Positions 23,887 to 33,244 of a stretch of 33,359 nucleotides of DNA are shown here, in pieces. Source of the stretch: Hungateiclostridiaceae bacterium UBA1305. GTDB lineage: Bacteria; Bacillota; Clostridia; Acetivibrionales; DTU013. The number at the start of each line of letters is the position of its first letter. The stretch's first letter is position 1. The stretch is from NCBI GenBank assembly GCA_002307275.1, contig DBTX01000055.1, positions 1 through 33,359 on the forward strand. The letters run 5' to 3'. The notes under the pieces were generated by a model that saw nothing but the letters and a program-made list of their open reading frames with translations, was not told where the DNA came from and made no database searches. Position numbers and translations under genes: made by a program.

Positions 23887-26379
23887 TTATGCACCGACAA
23901 AATATGCCTTCAGCTCTTCAAACCGCAACTTTTCCTCTTCATCATATACAATGATATCTCTGTATTCTCCCGGCAACAGGTCAAAATACTCGTCCGACAA
24001 CCGTAAATCGTCTTGCAGCCTGAAATGCACGGCATGTGTAAAGGTCTTGCTTTCCACGGTTAGGATGACCTGTGCGCCGCTGCGGATTGCAGCTTTTATG
24101 ACCGGCGACGCAGGCGGGATATCAAGCTCTCTGAATGGCAGCTTCCTTAATGTCGCAGACGTTACTTCCGAGCTGTTTATTGCTTTCACAAAATAAGTCC
24201 CTTTTCTTGCGTCAAAATCCAGCTGATCAAACTCCAGCACAACCGACCTGGAATACGGTTCAAGAACCAGGGCGCCTGTCTTTGAGCTCTTGTAACCCCC
24301 ATCAAAGGCTACAAATCCATATTCCACTTCCAGTTCTTTCTTTCCAGGCCCGTCATTACAGCCGGTTACCTGCACCAGTCCGCACTTTTCACGCAGAATC
24401 AGTTTGACCGGCTCAAAAGCCCTCTTCACAAAATAAAACGGGATTTTTCTTGTCATGTAATAATCAATAATCGTCCAACCCGTCTCACCCCAGCAATCGT
24501 TGTACATCCAGAACAACGCACCACTGCACTCGGGCTTGAACCGCAGTGCTTCCAGCGAGTAGCCGTACATTACTCCCTGACAAAGTCCCGCATACAGAAG
24601 ATAGCTGTCAATGTCCATTGCCTCCGTATCCCTGTAGTGATACTTGATTCCCGCAAGTACCGTGTCCTTTTCAAAGGTGTTGTTGTGATGCTGCCATACA
24701 TCTCCGTCGATATCAAGCGGGGCTCCATCCATATATTTTTGTATGGACGCTTTTTTCAGCGGACCTACATAGCCATACTCGGAAACAAACTTGGCTCCGA
24801 CTTTGTCGAATTCCTCCGGGACAATCCTTTTTTGCATATCCGGATTCATCATACAGTCGAACCAGTGGTGGCGGTCACCCAATTCAACACCGTTCGGGTT
24901 CTCACCGCCGCAGGGTGATCCACTCCAGTAAGGTACACCGGGACAATTTCTCCTTACTGCTTCAGGTGCAATATAATTATAGATTTTCTGTCCATAATGG
25001 CCATTATACCCCCAGTCATAGAAGCCCCAATCGCATTCGTTATTGCCGCACCACAGTGCAATGGAAGGATGGTTTCTCAATCGTTTTGTCTGGTAATCCA
25101 GTTCTTTCTCCACTTCTCCTGCAAACCACTCCCGGTCATCGGGATATTCGGAACAGGCAAACATGAAATCATGCCAGATCAGTATCCCATTCCTGTCACA
25201 GGCCTCATAAAACACATCCCTTTCGTAAAGGCCTCCGCCCCAAATGCGAAGCATGTTGAAGTTGGCCGTTTTCGCTTCCCGGACAAGGCCTTCATATTTC
25301 TCATCGGATACGGAGGCATATACCGCGTCTGCCGGAATCCAATTTGCCCCCTTGCAAAAAATTCGTACCCCATTGATGCAAAAGGCAAAAAGACGTTCCC
25401 CCGCCCTTAAAACAGGCATGTCCAATACAATGGTCCGGATGCCGTATTGGAAAGTTCTGATACTTGCAGACCCCTCGACTTCCATACGGACCTTTACATT
25501 ATAAATCGGCTGATCCCCCATGCCGTTTGGCCACCAAAGCTTCGCATCCCTCACAGGCACCTCAAGTCTGATATAATTCATACCGGAAATCAGAAGCTGG
25601 TCAAATTCAAGTCCGGCTGCTATTTCATCATTCAAATCAAGCCTCACTTCAAATAATGCTTCCTTTGTAGAAAATACAGTCAGGCACTCCACTTCGAGTT
25701 CAATGTCGAGGACTACTTCAGGAGAAAGTGTTTTTACAGAGATATGGGCATCGCGGATAACCGCCTTTTTATGGCACTCCAGCCAGACACCTTTCATGAT
25801 TCCGCATGTTGCAACTCTCGGGCTCCAATCCCATCCGAACGAATATTGAGGCTTTCTCAAAAATGCCTTCCGTTTGTCTCCCCTTCCGGTTCTTCTCTCC
25901 TCTTCGCTGCTCAGTGTATAAGGTTTCATGCTTTCGGAATCCACTCTTTCAATCCCTGTCGTCAATCTGATCAGCAGCTGGTTTTCGCCTTGCACCAGAC
26001 TGTCTTGCACATTCTGCCTGAAGGGGTAGAAGCTGCTCATCCTGCAGCCGATATGCCGGCCGTTGAGAAATATGTCCGCGCCGTAATCAAGGGACTCCAG
26101 GACTAGCTCAGCAATGTCCTCCTCCAGCAATTCCTTTTCCGTACGGAATGATTTCGCAAACCACCAGGACTTTTTTTCAATCCACTCGCTGTCGAAGCAA
26201 TTCAATCCTACAAGAGGATCCTTGATGATATCATATTTCAGAAGGATTCCCCTGACATCGCATGGAATCTCCGCTTCAAGCCAGCCATCTGTCCTGTTGG
26301 CAACATCTTCCGCCTTATCAATACCCCATTCCAGTTCCTCATATCTAAGCTTCCAACCGCTGCACAAATCAATCTTCAT
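23887..26379 (-). CDS. GH2 family beta-mannosidase
   Basis: The 830-aa protein has the GH2 order: an N-terminal sugar-binding sandwich (SGWKLRYEELEW, ESLDYGADIFLNGRHIG), an Ig-like domain, then the TIM barrel. The catalytic acid/base is Glu448 in NHPSIALWCGNNECDW and the nucleophile Glu534 in FVSEYGYVGP. The beta-mannosidase features GKGANWIPAD-like (FCKGANWIPADA), RIWGGGLYERDVFYEACD and YSFGWDWSPR are all present. It removes terminal beta-mannose from oligosaccharides. There is no signal peptide, so it works inside the cell on imported sugars. It is convergent with the ROK gene with only 48 nt between and no clear terminator. The AraC gene lies upstream on the same strand. Confidence 0.92.
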   Translation of the reverse strand: MKIDLCSGWKLRYEELEWGIDKAEDVANRTDGWLEAEIPCDVRGILLKYDIIKDPLVGLNCFDSEWIEKKSWWFAKSFRTEKELLEEDIAELVLESLDYGADIFLNGRHIGCRMSSFYPFRQNVQDSLVQGENQLLIRLTTGIERVDSESMKPYTLSSEEERRTGRGDKRKAFLRKPQYSFGWDWSPRVATCGIMKGVWLECHKKAVIRDAHISVKTLSPEVVLDIELEVECLTVFSTKEALFEVRLDLNDEIAAGLEFDQLLISGMNYIRLEVPVRDAKLWWPNGMGDQPIYNVKVRMEVEGSASIRTFQYGIRTIVLDMPVLRAGERLFAFCINGVRIFCKGANWIPADAVYASVSDEKYEGLVREAKTANFNMLRIWGGGLYERDVFYEACDRNGILIWHDFMFACSEYPDDREWFAGEVEKELDYQTKRLRNHPSIALWCGNNECDWGFYDWGYNGHYGQKIYNYIAPEAVRRNCPGVPYWSGSPCGGENPNGVELGDRHHWFDCMMNPDMQKRIVPEEFDKVGAKFVSEYGYVGPLKKASIQKYMDGAPLDIDGDVWQHHNNTFEKDTVLAGIKYHYRDTEAMDIDSYLLYAGLCQGVMYGYSLEALRFKPECSGALFWMYNDCWGETGWTIIDYYMTRKIPFYFVKRAFEPVKLILREKCGLVQVTGCNDGPGKKELEVEYGFVAFDGGYKSSKTGALVLEPYSRSVVLEFDQLDFDARKGTYFVKAINSSEVTSATLRKLPFRELDIPPASPVIKAAIRSGAQVILTVESKTFTHAVHFRLQDDLRLSDEYFDLLPGEYRDIIVYDEEEKLRFEELKAYFVGA

Positions 26380-26697
26380 TTTATCTCAACCTTTCACACA
26401 CATTCTAAAAAGCTCATTCATTCCATGTGGCAAATCAATTTAAATTCAGTATATCAAGGTATCTTTACTTATAGAAGACGGATGGATCAATCTGTCATTT
26501 TTGAGCAAAATAACATCATTTTTATATATTTCTTCTCTTAAATTCCTTCAATACAATGAGCATATCACATAGATTAGCGGAGTGTTATGAAATAAAAACG
26601 TTGAGATTGGATAAAAACAGTTCTTCCTTGTACGAAACAAGCTTGATGGAGGAATAGTACAGTGAACCCGCTCCGCTTCACTGAGTAAAAGCAGGAG
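26380..26697. promoter_or_regulatory. Regulatory gap between AraC and beta-mannosidase genes
   Basis: These 318 bases hold no supported gene. A TATACT (26448-26453, minus) could be the -10 of the beta-mannosidase promoter, but its -35 position reads TTCTAT, so it may need an activator; the AraC protein is the natural candidate. Near the AraC end, CAGTGAA and TTCACTG (26660-26683) form a 7-bp stem with a 10-nt loop and no T-run. The ROK-type operator sequence is not found here. Confidence 0.4.
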
Positions 26698-27594
26698 TCA
26701 ATCCGCAGCAGGCCTCTGATGTCTGAATTCACTTGGCGTCATGCCCGTTTTCAGTCGAAAAAGACGGCTAAAATAGAATTGGCTTTCAAATCCGGCTTTA
26801 AAGGAAAGCTCCTTAATGCTGTAATCGGTATTAAGGAGGTATTCCTTTGATTTTTCTATCCTGATCTGATTTAAACGTTCCAGTATTGTATTCCCTGTTT
26901 GTTTTTTATACGTCCGGGCTAAATGTCCGTAACTCATATGAAGAGATCTTGCAATTGTGTCAACGGTCAGTTCTTTTAATGAACTATCATTCAAAAGCAT
27001 TTCCACTTTACGAACCAGACTGCTTAGTCCAACATCTTTTTTGTACATCATAGCGGATTGGCCGGAACAAAGTCCAGCCATGACAGTAATAATCTTAACC
27101 ATAATCAACTGGAGACTTACCGGATTGTAAGGATTTTCAGCTTCTTTAAGTGCTTTTTCAAAGAGATCGGAAATCCCATAAATATCTTTCATTGCATGTG
27201 GCTTAGCATTACTCAATTTGTTCAGAAAATCAAGAAAGCCGTTCCCCTCGGATTTCGGTAAAGAATCATTTTCCCTGAGGATCCATTGCAAAACAAAACA
27301 CGCATATGGCTTAAGGGGATCATAGGTGTGATAATGCTCTATTCCCGGGGGAATCAACAGTAATTCATTCTCATTTACCCTGAAAACATCCGGACCAACA
27401 CCTGTAACCATACTGTTTTCTGTTGTGTAGTTCATCTCAAACCACGTATGTACGTGCGGTGCGCAGTAACTTTCCCTGCCGGTGGATACGTAGTTTATTT
27501 CTATTATATCAACAGCGGCATCATTAATAAGGATAGGAGACAAAATACTGTTCTGCAGCATTTGTATCGGTAATTTTATCATTTCAATATTCAT
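26698..27594 (-). CDS. AraC family regulator with cupin sensor domain
   Basis: The 298-aa protein has an N-terminal cupin domain (APHVHTWFEMNYTTENS, then ENELLLIPPGIEHYHTYDP), typical of sugar-responsive AraC regulators. The C-terminal double helix-turn-helix contains LTVDTIARSLHMSYGHLART and FKAGFESQFYFSRLFRLKTG, and ends TPSEFRHQR. It probably activates the beta-mannosidase gene lying next on the same strand. The ATG is only 3 nt after the RNase E/G stop and has no clear ribosome binding site, so translation may be coupled to that housekeeping gene. This tight junction with an unrelated essential-type gene is unusual for a sugar regulator. Confidence 0.9.
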   Translation of the reverse strand: MNIEMIKLPIQMLQNSILSPILINDAAVDIIEINYVSTGRESYCAPHVHTWFEMNYTTENSMVTGVGPDVFRVNENELLLIPPGIEHYHTYDPLKPYACFVLQWILRENDSLPKSEGNGFLDFLNKLSNAKPHAMKDIYGISDLFEKALKEAENPYNPVSLQLIMVKIITVMAGLCSGQSAMMYKKDVGLSSLVRKVEMLLNDSSLKELTVDTIARSLHMSYGHLARTYKKQTGNTILERLNQIRIEKSKEYLLNTDYSIKELSFKAGFESQFYFSRLFRLKTGMTPSEFRHQRPAAD

Positions 27595-27597
27595 TGA

Positions 27598-29127
27598 CTA
27601 TATTTCGCATTCTTTCATATCCGTTTTTACCAATTTCTGCATTTCTCTGATCCTCATTTCTTCATGCTTCAATTCCTCAGATGCTTTCAGAAGGATCTTC
27701 TTGCCATAGGTTTCCTGCATCCGTGCAAAATTGCCGTTTACATCCGCCTTGAGCACCGTCGCCACCGAAGGATGTACCTCAACCTGGACTGCATTTGCAA
27801 TGGTCTGTCCGAAATAACGTCCTACTTCCTTCTCAACATTTCTCGCCACAGCCTGGGGAGAAAGAATCTTTCCCGTTCCCTCACAGTGGGGGCAGTCCGT
27901 ATGCAGGACTGTGGACAGCTCCTGTCTGACCTTCTTCCTTGTCATTTCAATAAGGCCGAGACCCGTCATATCAACAACGGTAGTCTTGGTTCTGTCCTTG
28001 CGGAGCGCCTGTTTTAAAGCATCGAGCACCATCTGCTGGTGTTCATGTTCATGCATGTCAATGAAATCTATGATGATAATTCCGCCGATATCCCTAAGCC
28101 TGATCTGTTTTGCAATTTCACGCGCCGCCTCGATATTCGCCTTCAGTACAGTGTCCTCAAGGTTGGTGCCTCCGACAAATTTTCCTGTATTGACATCGAT
28201 TACCGTCAGCGCTTCCGTCTTGTCGATCACAAGATAGCCTCCGCATTTGAGCCATACTCTCCTTGCCAGAGCACGGGCTATCTTGGTTTCAAGCTGATAA
28301 TATTCAAAAAGATCATAACTCTTGTTGAAATATTCGACCCGGTACTTAAGAACTGGAGAGATCATGTCAACCAATTCCAGTACTTTTGTATACTGCTGTC
28401 TGTCATTGATCACGAATTTATCTATATCTACCGTGAATAAGTCCCTTACCGCCCTGTAAACGAGACTCAAATCCTTGTGAATGCAGCGCGGTACCGGGCC
28501 GCTTTGCTCTTTATTCCCGATACTTTCCCATAGTTTCAGCAGGAAATTGAGATCCTGTGAGAAGTCTACCTCTTCCAATCCCTCCGAAGCCGTTCTGAGA
28601 ATAAGCCCCATGCCCCTGGGCTTTAACTTTTCGGCAATCTTTTTCAGCTTAGCCCTTTCACTTTCGCTCTCTATCCTTCTTGAAACGCCTGTATATTCTG
28701 CATTCGGCAGCAACACCAGATGCCTGCCCGGCAGCGTGACATGCGTCGTCACCCTTGGCCCTTTAGAGCCTATTGGTTCCTTAATGACCTGTACAGTCAC
28801 TTCTTCTCCGGTTCTTAGCAGTTCGCCGATGTTATAGCCCTTTAGGTCCTGCAGGACCTCCTCTTCTTCATCGCCATATTCCTTTTTAGCCACCACGTCC
28901 GCAACGTAAAGAAAGGCGTTCTTTTCATAGCCTATATCTATAAAAGCAGCCTGCATGCCTGGTAATACGCTGCTCACCTTCCCCCTGTATATATTGCCCA
29001 CCATTCGTTCAGCGCTGGGTCGTTCTATATATATCTCTACAAGCTCCTTATCTTCGAGAAGCGCAACACGATTCTCCCCTGTTCCGATGTCTACAATCAA
29101 TTCATTTCCCAATATTACACCACCCAT
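27598..29127 (-). CDS. rng: Ribonuclease E/G family endoribonuclease
   Basis: The 509-aa product has an S1 RNA-binding segment (RMVGNIYRGKVSSVLPGMQA and AFIDIGYEKNAFLYV). The DNase-I-like catalytic domain has Asp311 in TVIDVNTGKF and Asp354 in IIIIDFIDM as the metal ligands. The zinc link CPHC (412-415) joins the dimer. The length matches RNase G rather than RNase E, which has a long C-terminal tail. It cuts single-stranded AU-rich RNA in rRNA maturation and mRNA decay. A TTG 15 nt after the annotated ATG, giving MGNELIVDIG, has a better placed GGTGG and may be the true start. It follows the radical SAM and DUF2344 genes, the usual clostridial order. Confidence 0.93.
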   Translation of the reverse strand: MGGVILGNELIVDIGTGENRVALLEDKELVEIYIERPSAERMVGNIYRGKVSSVLPGMQAAFIDIGYEKNAFLYVADVVAKKEYGDEEEEVLQDLKGYNIGELLRTGEEVTVQVIKEPIGSKGPRVTTHVTLPGRHLVLLPNAEYTGVSRRIESESERAKLKKIAEKLKPRGMGLILRTASEGLEEVDFSQDLNFLLKLWESIGNKEQSGPVPRCIHKDLSLVYRAVRDLFTVDIDKFVINDRQQYTKVLELVDMISPVLKYRVEYFNKSYDLFEYYQLETKIARALARRVWLKCGGYLVIDKTEALTVIDVNTGKFVGGTNLEDTVLKANIEAAREIAKQIRLRDIGGIIIIDFIDMHEHEHQQMVLDALKQALRKDRTKTTVVDMTGLGLIEMTRKKVRQELSTVLHTDCPHCEGTGKILSPQAVARNVEKEVGRYFGQTIANAVQVEVHPSVATVLKADVNGNFARMQETYGKKILLKASEELKHEEMRIREMQKLVKTDMKECEI

Positions 29128-29156
29128 ATACTAGCTTTAGACAATTTGCCATTTTA

Positions 29157-29897
29157 TTATACCTGCCCTAATACTTCCTTGTCCATTGGGTCCGTCAGGG
29201 TTCCCCTGCTTTCAACATAAAGAGCTCTGCGGTGCAGTCTGCTTGCCGCCACGGGAAGTCCTGCTTTTTCAACCAATGCCTTCACAAAAAGCTCCGGTCT
29301 GAGATTAGCTGCACTGCCGGCCCTGAATTGCGTATGTATTACAAATGCGGAAGTGAAGGTCTCATAGCCGAACGGCAGTTGTCCTGCCGCCTCAATATCA
29401 GCACTGCAGATCAAGGGACGAATATCCACTTCCTTTGCCGCACCCTTGCCTTCCTTCAATACCATTATGCTTTCCATAGCCATCAACGCTTTCAGCTTTG
29501 AAGCAGCTTCGTCCAGTGAAATTGTCTCATTCAGAAAAATGGACAATGTATAGTCCGCACCGGCAATTGCAGCCATAATGTTCGTTTTGGACAGCTTCTC
29601 CCCGGCCGCTGTGATTCTGATAGCTTCAGGGAGTGAAGCATTCAGCACATCCATGAACTGCTGCGGCTGTATCTGCCGTGTCAGTTCAAAATCCGCATAT
29701 TCTCCATCGCTTGTCACACCTACGGACAAAGGCAACCCAAACACCAGGTGCGGATGGGGATTAAAGCCCTGTGAATAAGCGATAGGCAAGCCCGTTCGTC
29801 TGACAGCACGTTCAAATACCTTCATCAGATCCAAATGGGATATGAATTTGACATCTTCGCCTCGTGTAAACCTGATACGTATGCTGTTCAAATACAT
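29157..29897 (-). CDS. DUF2344 / TIGR03936 family protein, partner of radical SAM protein
   Basis: The 246-aa protein starts SIRIRFTRGEDVKFISHLDLMKVFERAVRRTGLPIAYSQGFNPHP, the strongly conserved opening of the TIGR03936 family, with a conserved HPHL and GLPLSVG. Its function is not established. It nearly always accompanies or is fused to a TIGR03960-type radical SAM protein, and here it overlaps that gene by 10 nt. The ATG touches a GGGGGG run; a TTG two codons later would be better spaced. A role in RNA or tRNA modification has been supposed from the RNase and ribosomal neighbours in other genomes, but this is unproven. Confidence 0.9.
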   Translation of the reverse strand: MYLNSIRIRFTRGEDVKFISHLDLMKVFERAVRRTGLPIAYSQGFNPHPHLVFGLPLSVGVTSDGEYADFELTRQIQPQQFMDVLNASLPEAIRITAAGEKLSKTNIMAAIAGADYTLSIFLNETISLDEAASKLKALMAMESIMVLKEGKGAAKEVDIRPLICSADIEAAGQLPFGYETFTSAFVIHTQFRAGSAANLRPELFVKALVEKAGLPVAASRLHRRALYVESRGTLTDPMDKEVLGQV

Positions 29898-31855
29898 CCC
29901 CCCCTGCTGTTTCCGGGTATATTACCTGCGACGGATGCGCTGCCCGCGCCTGCTGAATGATCGCTCTGCCCGTCAGCTGTCATAGCGCCTGTCTTTTTGA
30001 CGGCCTCACTGCAGATGCCTTCGTTAAAGGAGGCTGCGCCGCAGCCCGAACACGATTGCATGCAGTTGGGCGTGATCTCGCCTCTTTCCGCCTTCTGGTT
30101 CTCTTTCATCAGATAGTTCTTCGAAACACCTATGTCAATATGATCCCATGGAAATACCTCGGAGAAGCTCCTCTTCCTGTTCGCATAAAACGCCGGGTCG
30201 ATTCCGCAGTCCTCGAACGCGCCAAGCCATGCATCATATTTGAAATGCTCATTCCAGCTGTCAAATTTGCAGCCCCTTTGCCAGGCTCTGAGGAGTACTT
30301 TCCCGATCTTTCTGTCACCTCTGGCAAACACCGCTTCCAGAAGGCTTACTTCAGAGTCATGCCAGCTGTACTTCAAATGCCTGTCCTTTATATGTCCTTT
30401 TAGAAAACGCTGCTTTTGTGTCAAGGTATCCATCGTATCCTGCGGCTCCCACTGAAAAGGCGTAAAAGGCTTGGGCACAAAGGACGAAGTGCTGATGGTA
30501 ACTTCCATGCCCTTCCCTCTCTGTTCCCTCGGAACTTTGAAGTATTCCTCGACCACTTTCATTCCAAGAACCGATATTCCTTCCACATCTTCCATGGTCT
30601 CAAACGGAAGACCTATCATAAAGTACAGCTTTACTCCATTCCAGCCGCCTTTGAAAACCATGCCGACGGAATTCAGCAGATCTTCTTCCGTCACACCCTT
30701 GTTGATTACATCTCTGAGCCTTTGCGTGCCTGCTTCGGGTGCAAAGGTTATGCCGCTTTTCCTGACCTTCTGCACCTTCTCCATAAGCTCCAGCGAGAAG
30801 GAATCGATACGCAGGGATGGAAGCGCAAGGTTCACCATTTTGGGTTCCATCTCTTCAATAAGGTCTGAGGTCAGCTGTGGCAGGCCCGAGTAATCGCTTG
30901 TGCTGAGAGAGGTCAGAGAGATTTCCTCATAGCCGGTACTGTTTTCTAATTTCTTAGCCATTTCCGCAAGTCTTTCCGGTGTTCTTTCCCGTACCGGCCT
31001 GTAAATGAAGCCTGCCTGGCAGAATCTGCAGCCCCTGCTGCAGCCGCGGAACAGCTCGAGCATCACTCTGTCGTGTACGATTGATGTATAGGGTACAATG
31101 ATTTTCTCCGGAAAATATGTATTGTCCAGATCACCGATAATTCTCTTGCGTATTTTTGCCGGATATGCTGCATTCCTGGGTTCAACACCTTTTACAGTAC
31201 CGTCGCCGTTGTAGGAAACATCATAAAAGCCAGGTACATATATCCCCTCTATACCAACTATCTTATTCAGAAAATCCTCACGCGACACACTTTCCTTCTT
31301 CCATTGGCCATAGGCGTCCATGACTTCATTGATGATCTCCTCGCCCTCTCCGAGCATGAAGAAATCAACAAAGTCGGCCAGAGGCTCGGGATTGTAAGCA
31401 CAAGGACCACCGGCACACACAAATGGATGACCTTCCTTCCTGTCCGCACTGAGGAGCGGGACACCGGCCAGGTCAAGCATATTGAGAATATTGGTATAGC
31501 TCATTTCGTATTGAAGTGTGAACCCTATAAAATCAAAATCCTTCACAGGTTCACGCGTTTCAAGTGAAAATAGCGGAATTCCGTTTTTACGCATTTTATC
31601 TTCCATATCCGTCCATGGCGCAAATACTCTCTCACAGCTGGTATCTCTGCGCTCATTGAGCAAATGATAAAGAATACGCATACCCAGATGGGACATTCCG
31701 ACCTCATAAGTATCGGGAAAACAGAAAGCGAACCTGATGTCTACCGATGACGGCAGTTTTTTAATACTGTTCCATTCGCCCCCCGTGTATCTCGCAGGCT
31801 TTTCCACACTTTGAAAGATATCATCTCTAATTGCTACTGGCACAAAAACCTCCAT
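29888..31855 (-). CDS. TIGR03960-type radical SAM protein
   Basis: The 655-aa protein has an N-terminal domain resembling the B12-binding fold (RFAFCFPDTYEVGMSHLGMR, LGEGEEIINEVMDAY). The radical SAM core has cysteines 272, 276 and 279 in RGCSRGCRFCQAG (CX3CX2C), ligating the 4Fe-4S cluster, plus ITFAPEAGTQRLRDVINKG further on. A C-terminal domain contains NCMQSCSGCG. The last 40 or so residues are a Gly/Ser/Ala-rich tail ending SRGGCI, which I would not expect to be conserved. A GTG at 31843 has GGAGG 5 nt upstream and is an alternative start. It is paired with the DUF2344 gene and RNase G. The substrate is unknown; RNA modification is a guess. Confidence 0.92.
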   Translation of the reverse strand: MEVFVPVAIRDDIFQSVEKPARYTGGEWNSIKKLPSSVDIRFAFCFPDTYEVGMSHLGMRILYHLLNERRDTSCERVFAPWTDMEDKMRKNGIPLFSLETREPVKDFDFIGFTLQYEMSYTNILNMLDLAGVPLLSADRKEGHPFVCAGGPCAYNPEPLADFVDFFMLGEGEEIINEVMDAYGQWKKESVSREDFLNKIVGIEGIYVPGFYDVSYNGDGTVKGVEPRNAAYPAKIRKRIIGDLDNTYFPEKIIVPYTSIVHDRVMLELFRGCSRGCRFCQAGFIYRPVRERTPERLAEMAKKLENSTGYEEISLTSLSTSDYSGLPQLTSDLIEEMEPKMVNLALPSLRIDSFSLELMEKVQKVRKSGITFAPEAGTQRLRDVINKGVTEEDLLNSVGMVFKGGWNGVKLYFMIGLPFETMEDVEGISVLGMKVVEEYFKVPREQRGKGMEVTISTSSFVPKPFTPFQWEPQDTMDTLTQKQRFLKGHIKDRHLKYSWHDSEVSLLEAVFARGDRKIGKVLLRAWQRGCKFDSWNEHFKYDAWLGAFEDCGIDPAFYANRKRSFSEVFPWDHIDIGVSKNYLMKENQKAERGEITPNCMQSCSGCGAASFNEGICSEAVKKTGAMTADGQSDHSAGAGSASVAGNIPGNSRGGCI

Positions 31856-31897
31856 AAAATCCTTATTTACATTATCTATAATATACCCAAATGAGCA

Positions 31898-33226
31898 TTA
31901 TTTAGCAACCTCAACCTTGAATTCGGGAAGATTGCGGGCCTTCCACCATCTAAACACATACAGCAGCGTGGCGCACACCCTGAACACACCAATAATCCCA
32001 AGTGCCAGAAAAATATTGGTATGATTGTATAACCATAACCCAATAAGAGGAGCAATAAAGCCGGTAATATTGGTAAGCGTATTAAAAACCGAAATGTACA
32101 CCGTTTTCCTGCCATCAGGCAGTGTTTCAAGCAAGCTGCAGAAAAGAGACAAATTGAAACCCGCCATGAAGACGCCTAGAAAAACATTTATCAATAATAT
32201 TACGGGAAAGCTCCATAAAACTGTAAAGATAAGCGGACTGGACGCCATGCCTGCGGCGCCGAAGATGATCATAAGCCTGCTTCCCTTTTTATCAATAAGC
32301 CTGCTCCAGACGGAATACGAAAGAAACTGAGTAAGCCCATACGCAACATTTACGAGACCAAACTGAAACTCATTAAGTTTTGCATAGTCGACGTAGTAAA
32401 TAAAATATAAAGGCCATCCCATCTGCCATGCCAGATGGAATGCAAAGCCGCAGACACAGAATATTATAAAAGGTTTGTTTGATAAAATTTCTTTGATATA
32501 TGACCTGTTAAATACAGCAGACGCTTTTAGAGTTACACCTGCTGCGCCTGTTTCCGCCTTAAGCCGTCCGCCTGTATCCAGTTCCGGAGAGCCGTCTGTC
32601 TGTGTTGGATCGGAAATACCCCTGATGAATATTCTTGAGAAGAAAAACAGCTGCAGTAGAGTAAGTGCAAAACATACGCCATAAAAAATCTGATACATGA
32701 AGAGTCTTTCCCCGTCGGATTTGGGGATCACTGTCAGTAATAATCCCGTTACCAGCACCGTGAGCAATCCGAATAAAGTGCCGTATTTACTCCGCAGCGA
32801 ATAAACCCTGTTGGCATAGGAACCCTTGAAATGATCTGCAAAGAAAGACTGCCAGGTGGTGAGGTAAAGTGCCCCCGGCCAGTTCATAAGACCGATCAGT
32901 ACAACATATGCCATCACCTTGGACTGGTGAGGTATTGAAGGGATGAACGCAATAGCGGCATAAAACAAACTTAAAACAAACAGCAAAACCAGTACTGTTT
33001 GTTTCTTCCTGTTAATACGCTCAATCAATATTCCGCACGGAATCAGGACAAAAACCGCAACCAGCGGAGGCACGGCGTTCAGCAGCGCAATATGAATGTT
33101 TTGTGCGCCCATCCGCTTTGCAAACATTTGAATGAACGGATTATATAAATTCAAAACCATAGTAAAGACGATTCCCTCAAGGATAAGGAACATCGCCCCT
33201 GAATTCCTGTTTTTAAAAAGTCTCAT
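31898..33226 (-). CDS. Major facilitator superfamily transporter
   Basis: About 442 aa with 12 predicted helices split by a hydrophilic central loop (around residues 210-240, ISDPTQTDGSPELDTGGRLK). The loop between helices 2 and 3 has GILIERINRKKQ, a variant of the MFS motif A, and the second half has WSRLIDKKGSRLMIIFG in the equivalent place. Starting at MRLFKNRNS (33226) is favoured because AAGGA lies 8 nt before it; the longer frame to 33256 lacks a site. It is 42 nt upstream of the radical SAM gene on the same strand. The substrate cannot be told; similar clostridial proteins are labelled drug or sugar transporters. Confidence 0.88.
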   Translation of the reverse strand: MRLFKNRNSGAMFLILEGIVFTMVLNLYNPFIQMFAKRMGAQNIHIALLNAVPPLVAVFVLIPCGILIERINRKKQTVLVLLFVLSLFYAAIAFIPSIPHQSKVMAYVVLIGLMNWPGALYLTTWQSFFADHFKGSYANRVYSLRSKYGTLFGLLTVLVTGLLLTVIPKSDGERLFMYQIFYGVCFALTLLQLFFFSRIFIRGISDPTQTDGSPELDTGGRLKAETGAAGVTLKASAVFNRSYIKEILSNKPFIIFCVCGFAFHLAWQMGWPLYFIYYVDYAKLNEFQFGLVNVAYGLTQFLSYSVWSRLIDKKGSRLMIIFGAAGMASSPLIFTVLWSFPVILLINVFLGVFMAGFNLSLFCSLLETLPDGRKTVYISVFNTLTNITGFIAPLIGLWLYNHTNIFLALGIIGVFRVCATLLYVFRWWKARNLPEFKVEVAK

Positions 33227-33244
33227 GTTGTTTTCCTTAAAAAT

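Noticed and set aside
24997..25410. Plus-strand frame of 137 codons within the beta-mannosidase gene
   Set aside because: Antisense to the catalytic domain of GH2; no ribosome binding site or known motif.
26556..26657. Plus-strand 33-codon frame between the AraC and beta-mannosidase genes
   Set aside because: No ribosome binding site, no recognisable domain, and it lies opposite the direction of its neighbours.
26660..26683. Hairpin CAGTGAA/TTCACTG as terminator of the AraC gene
   Set aside because: The stem is only 7 bp and no T-run follows on either strand.
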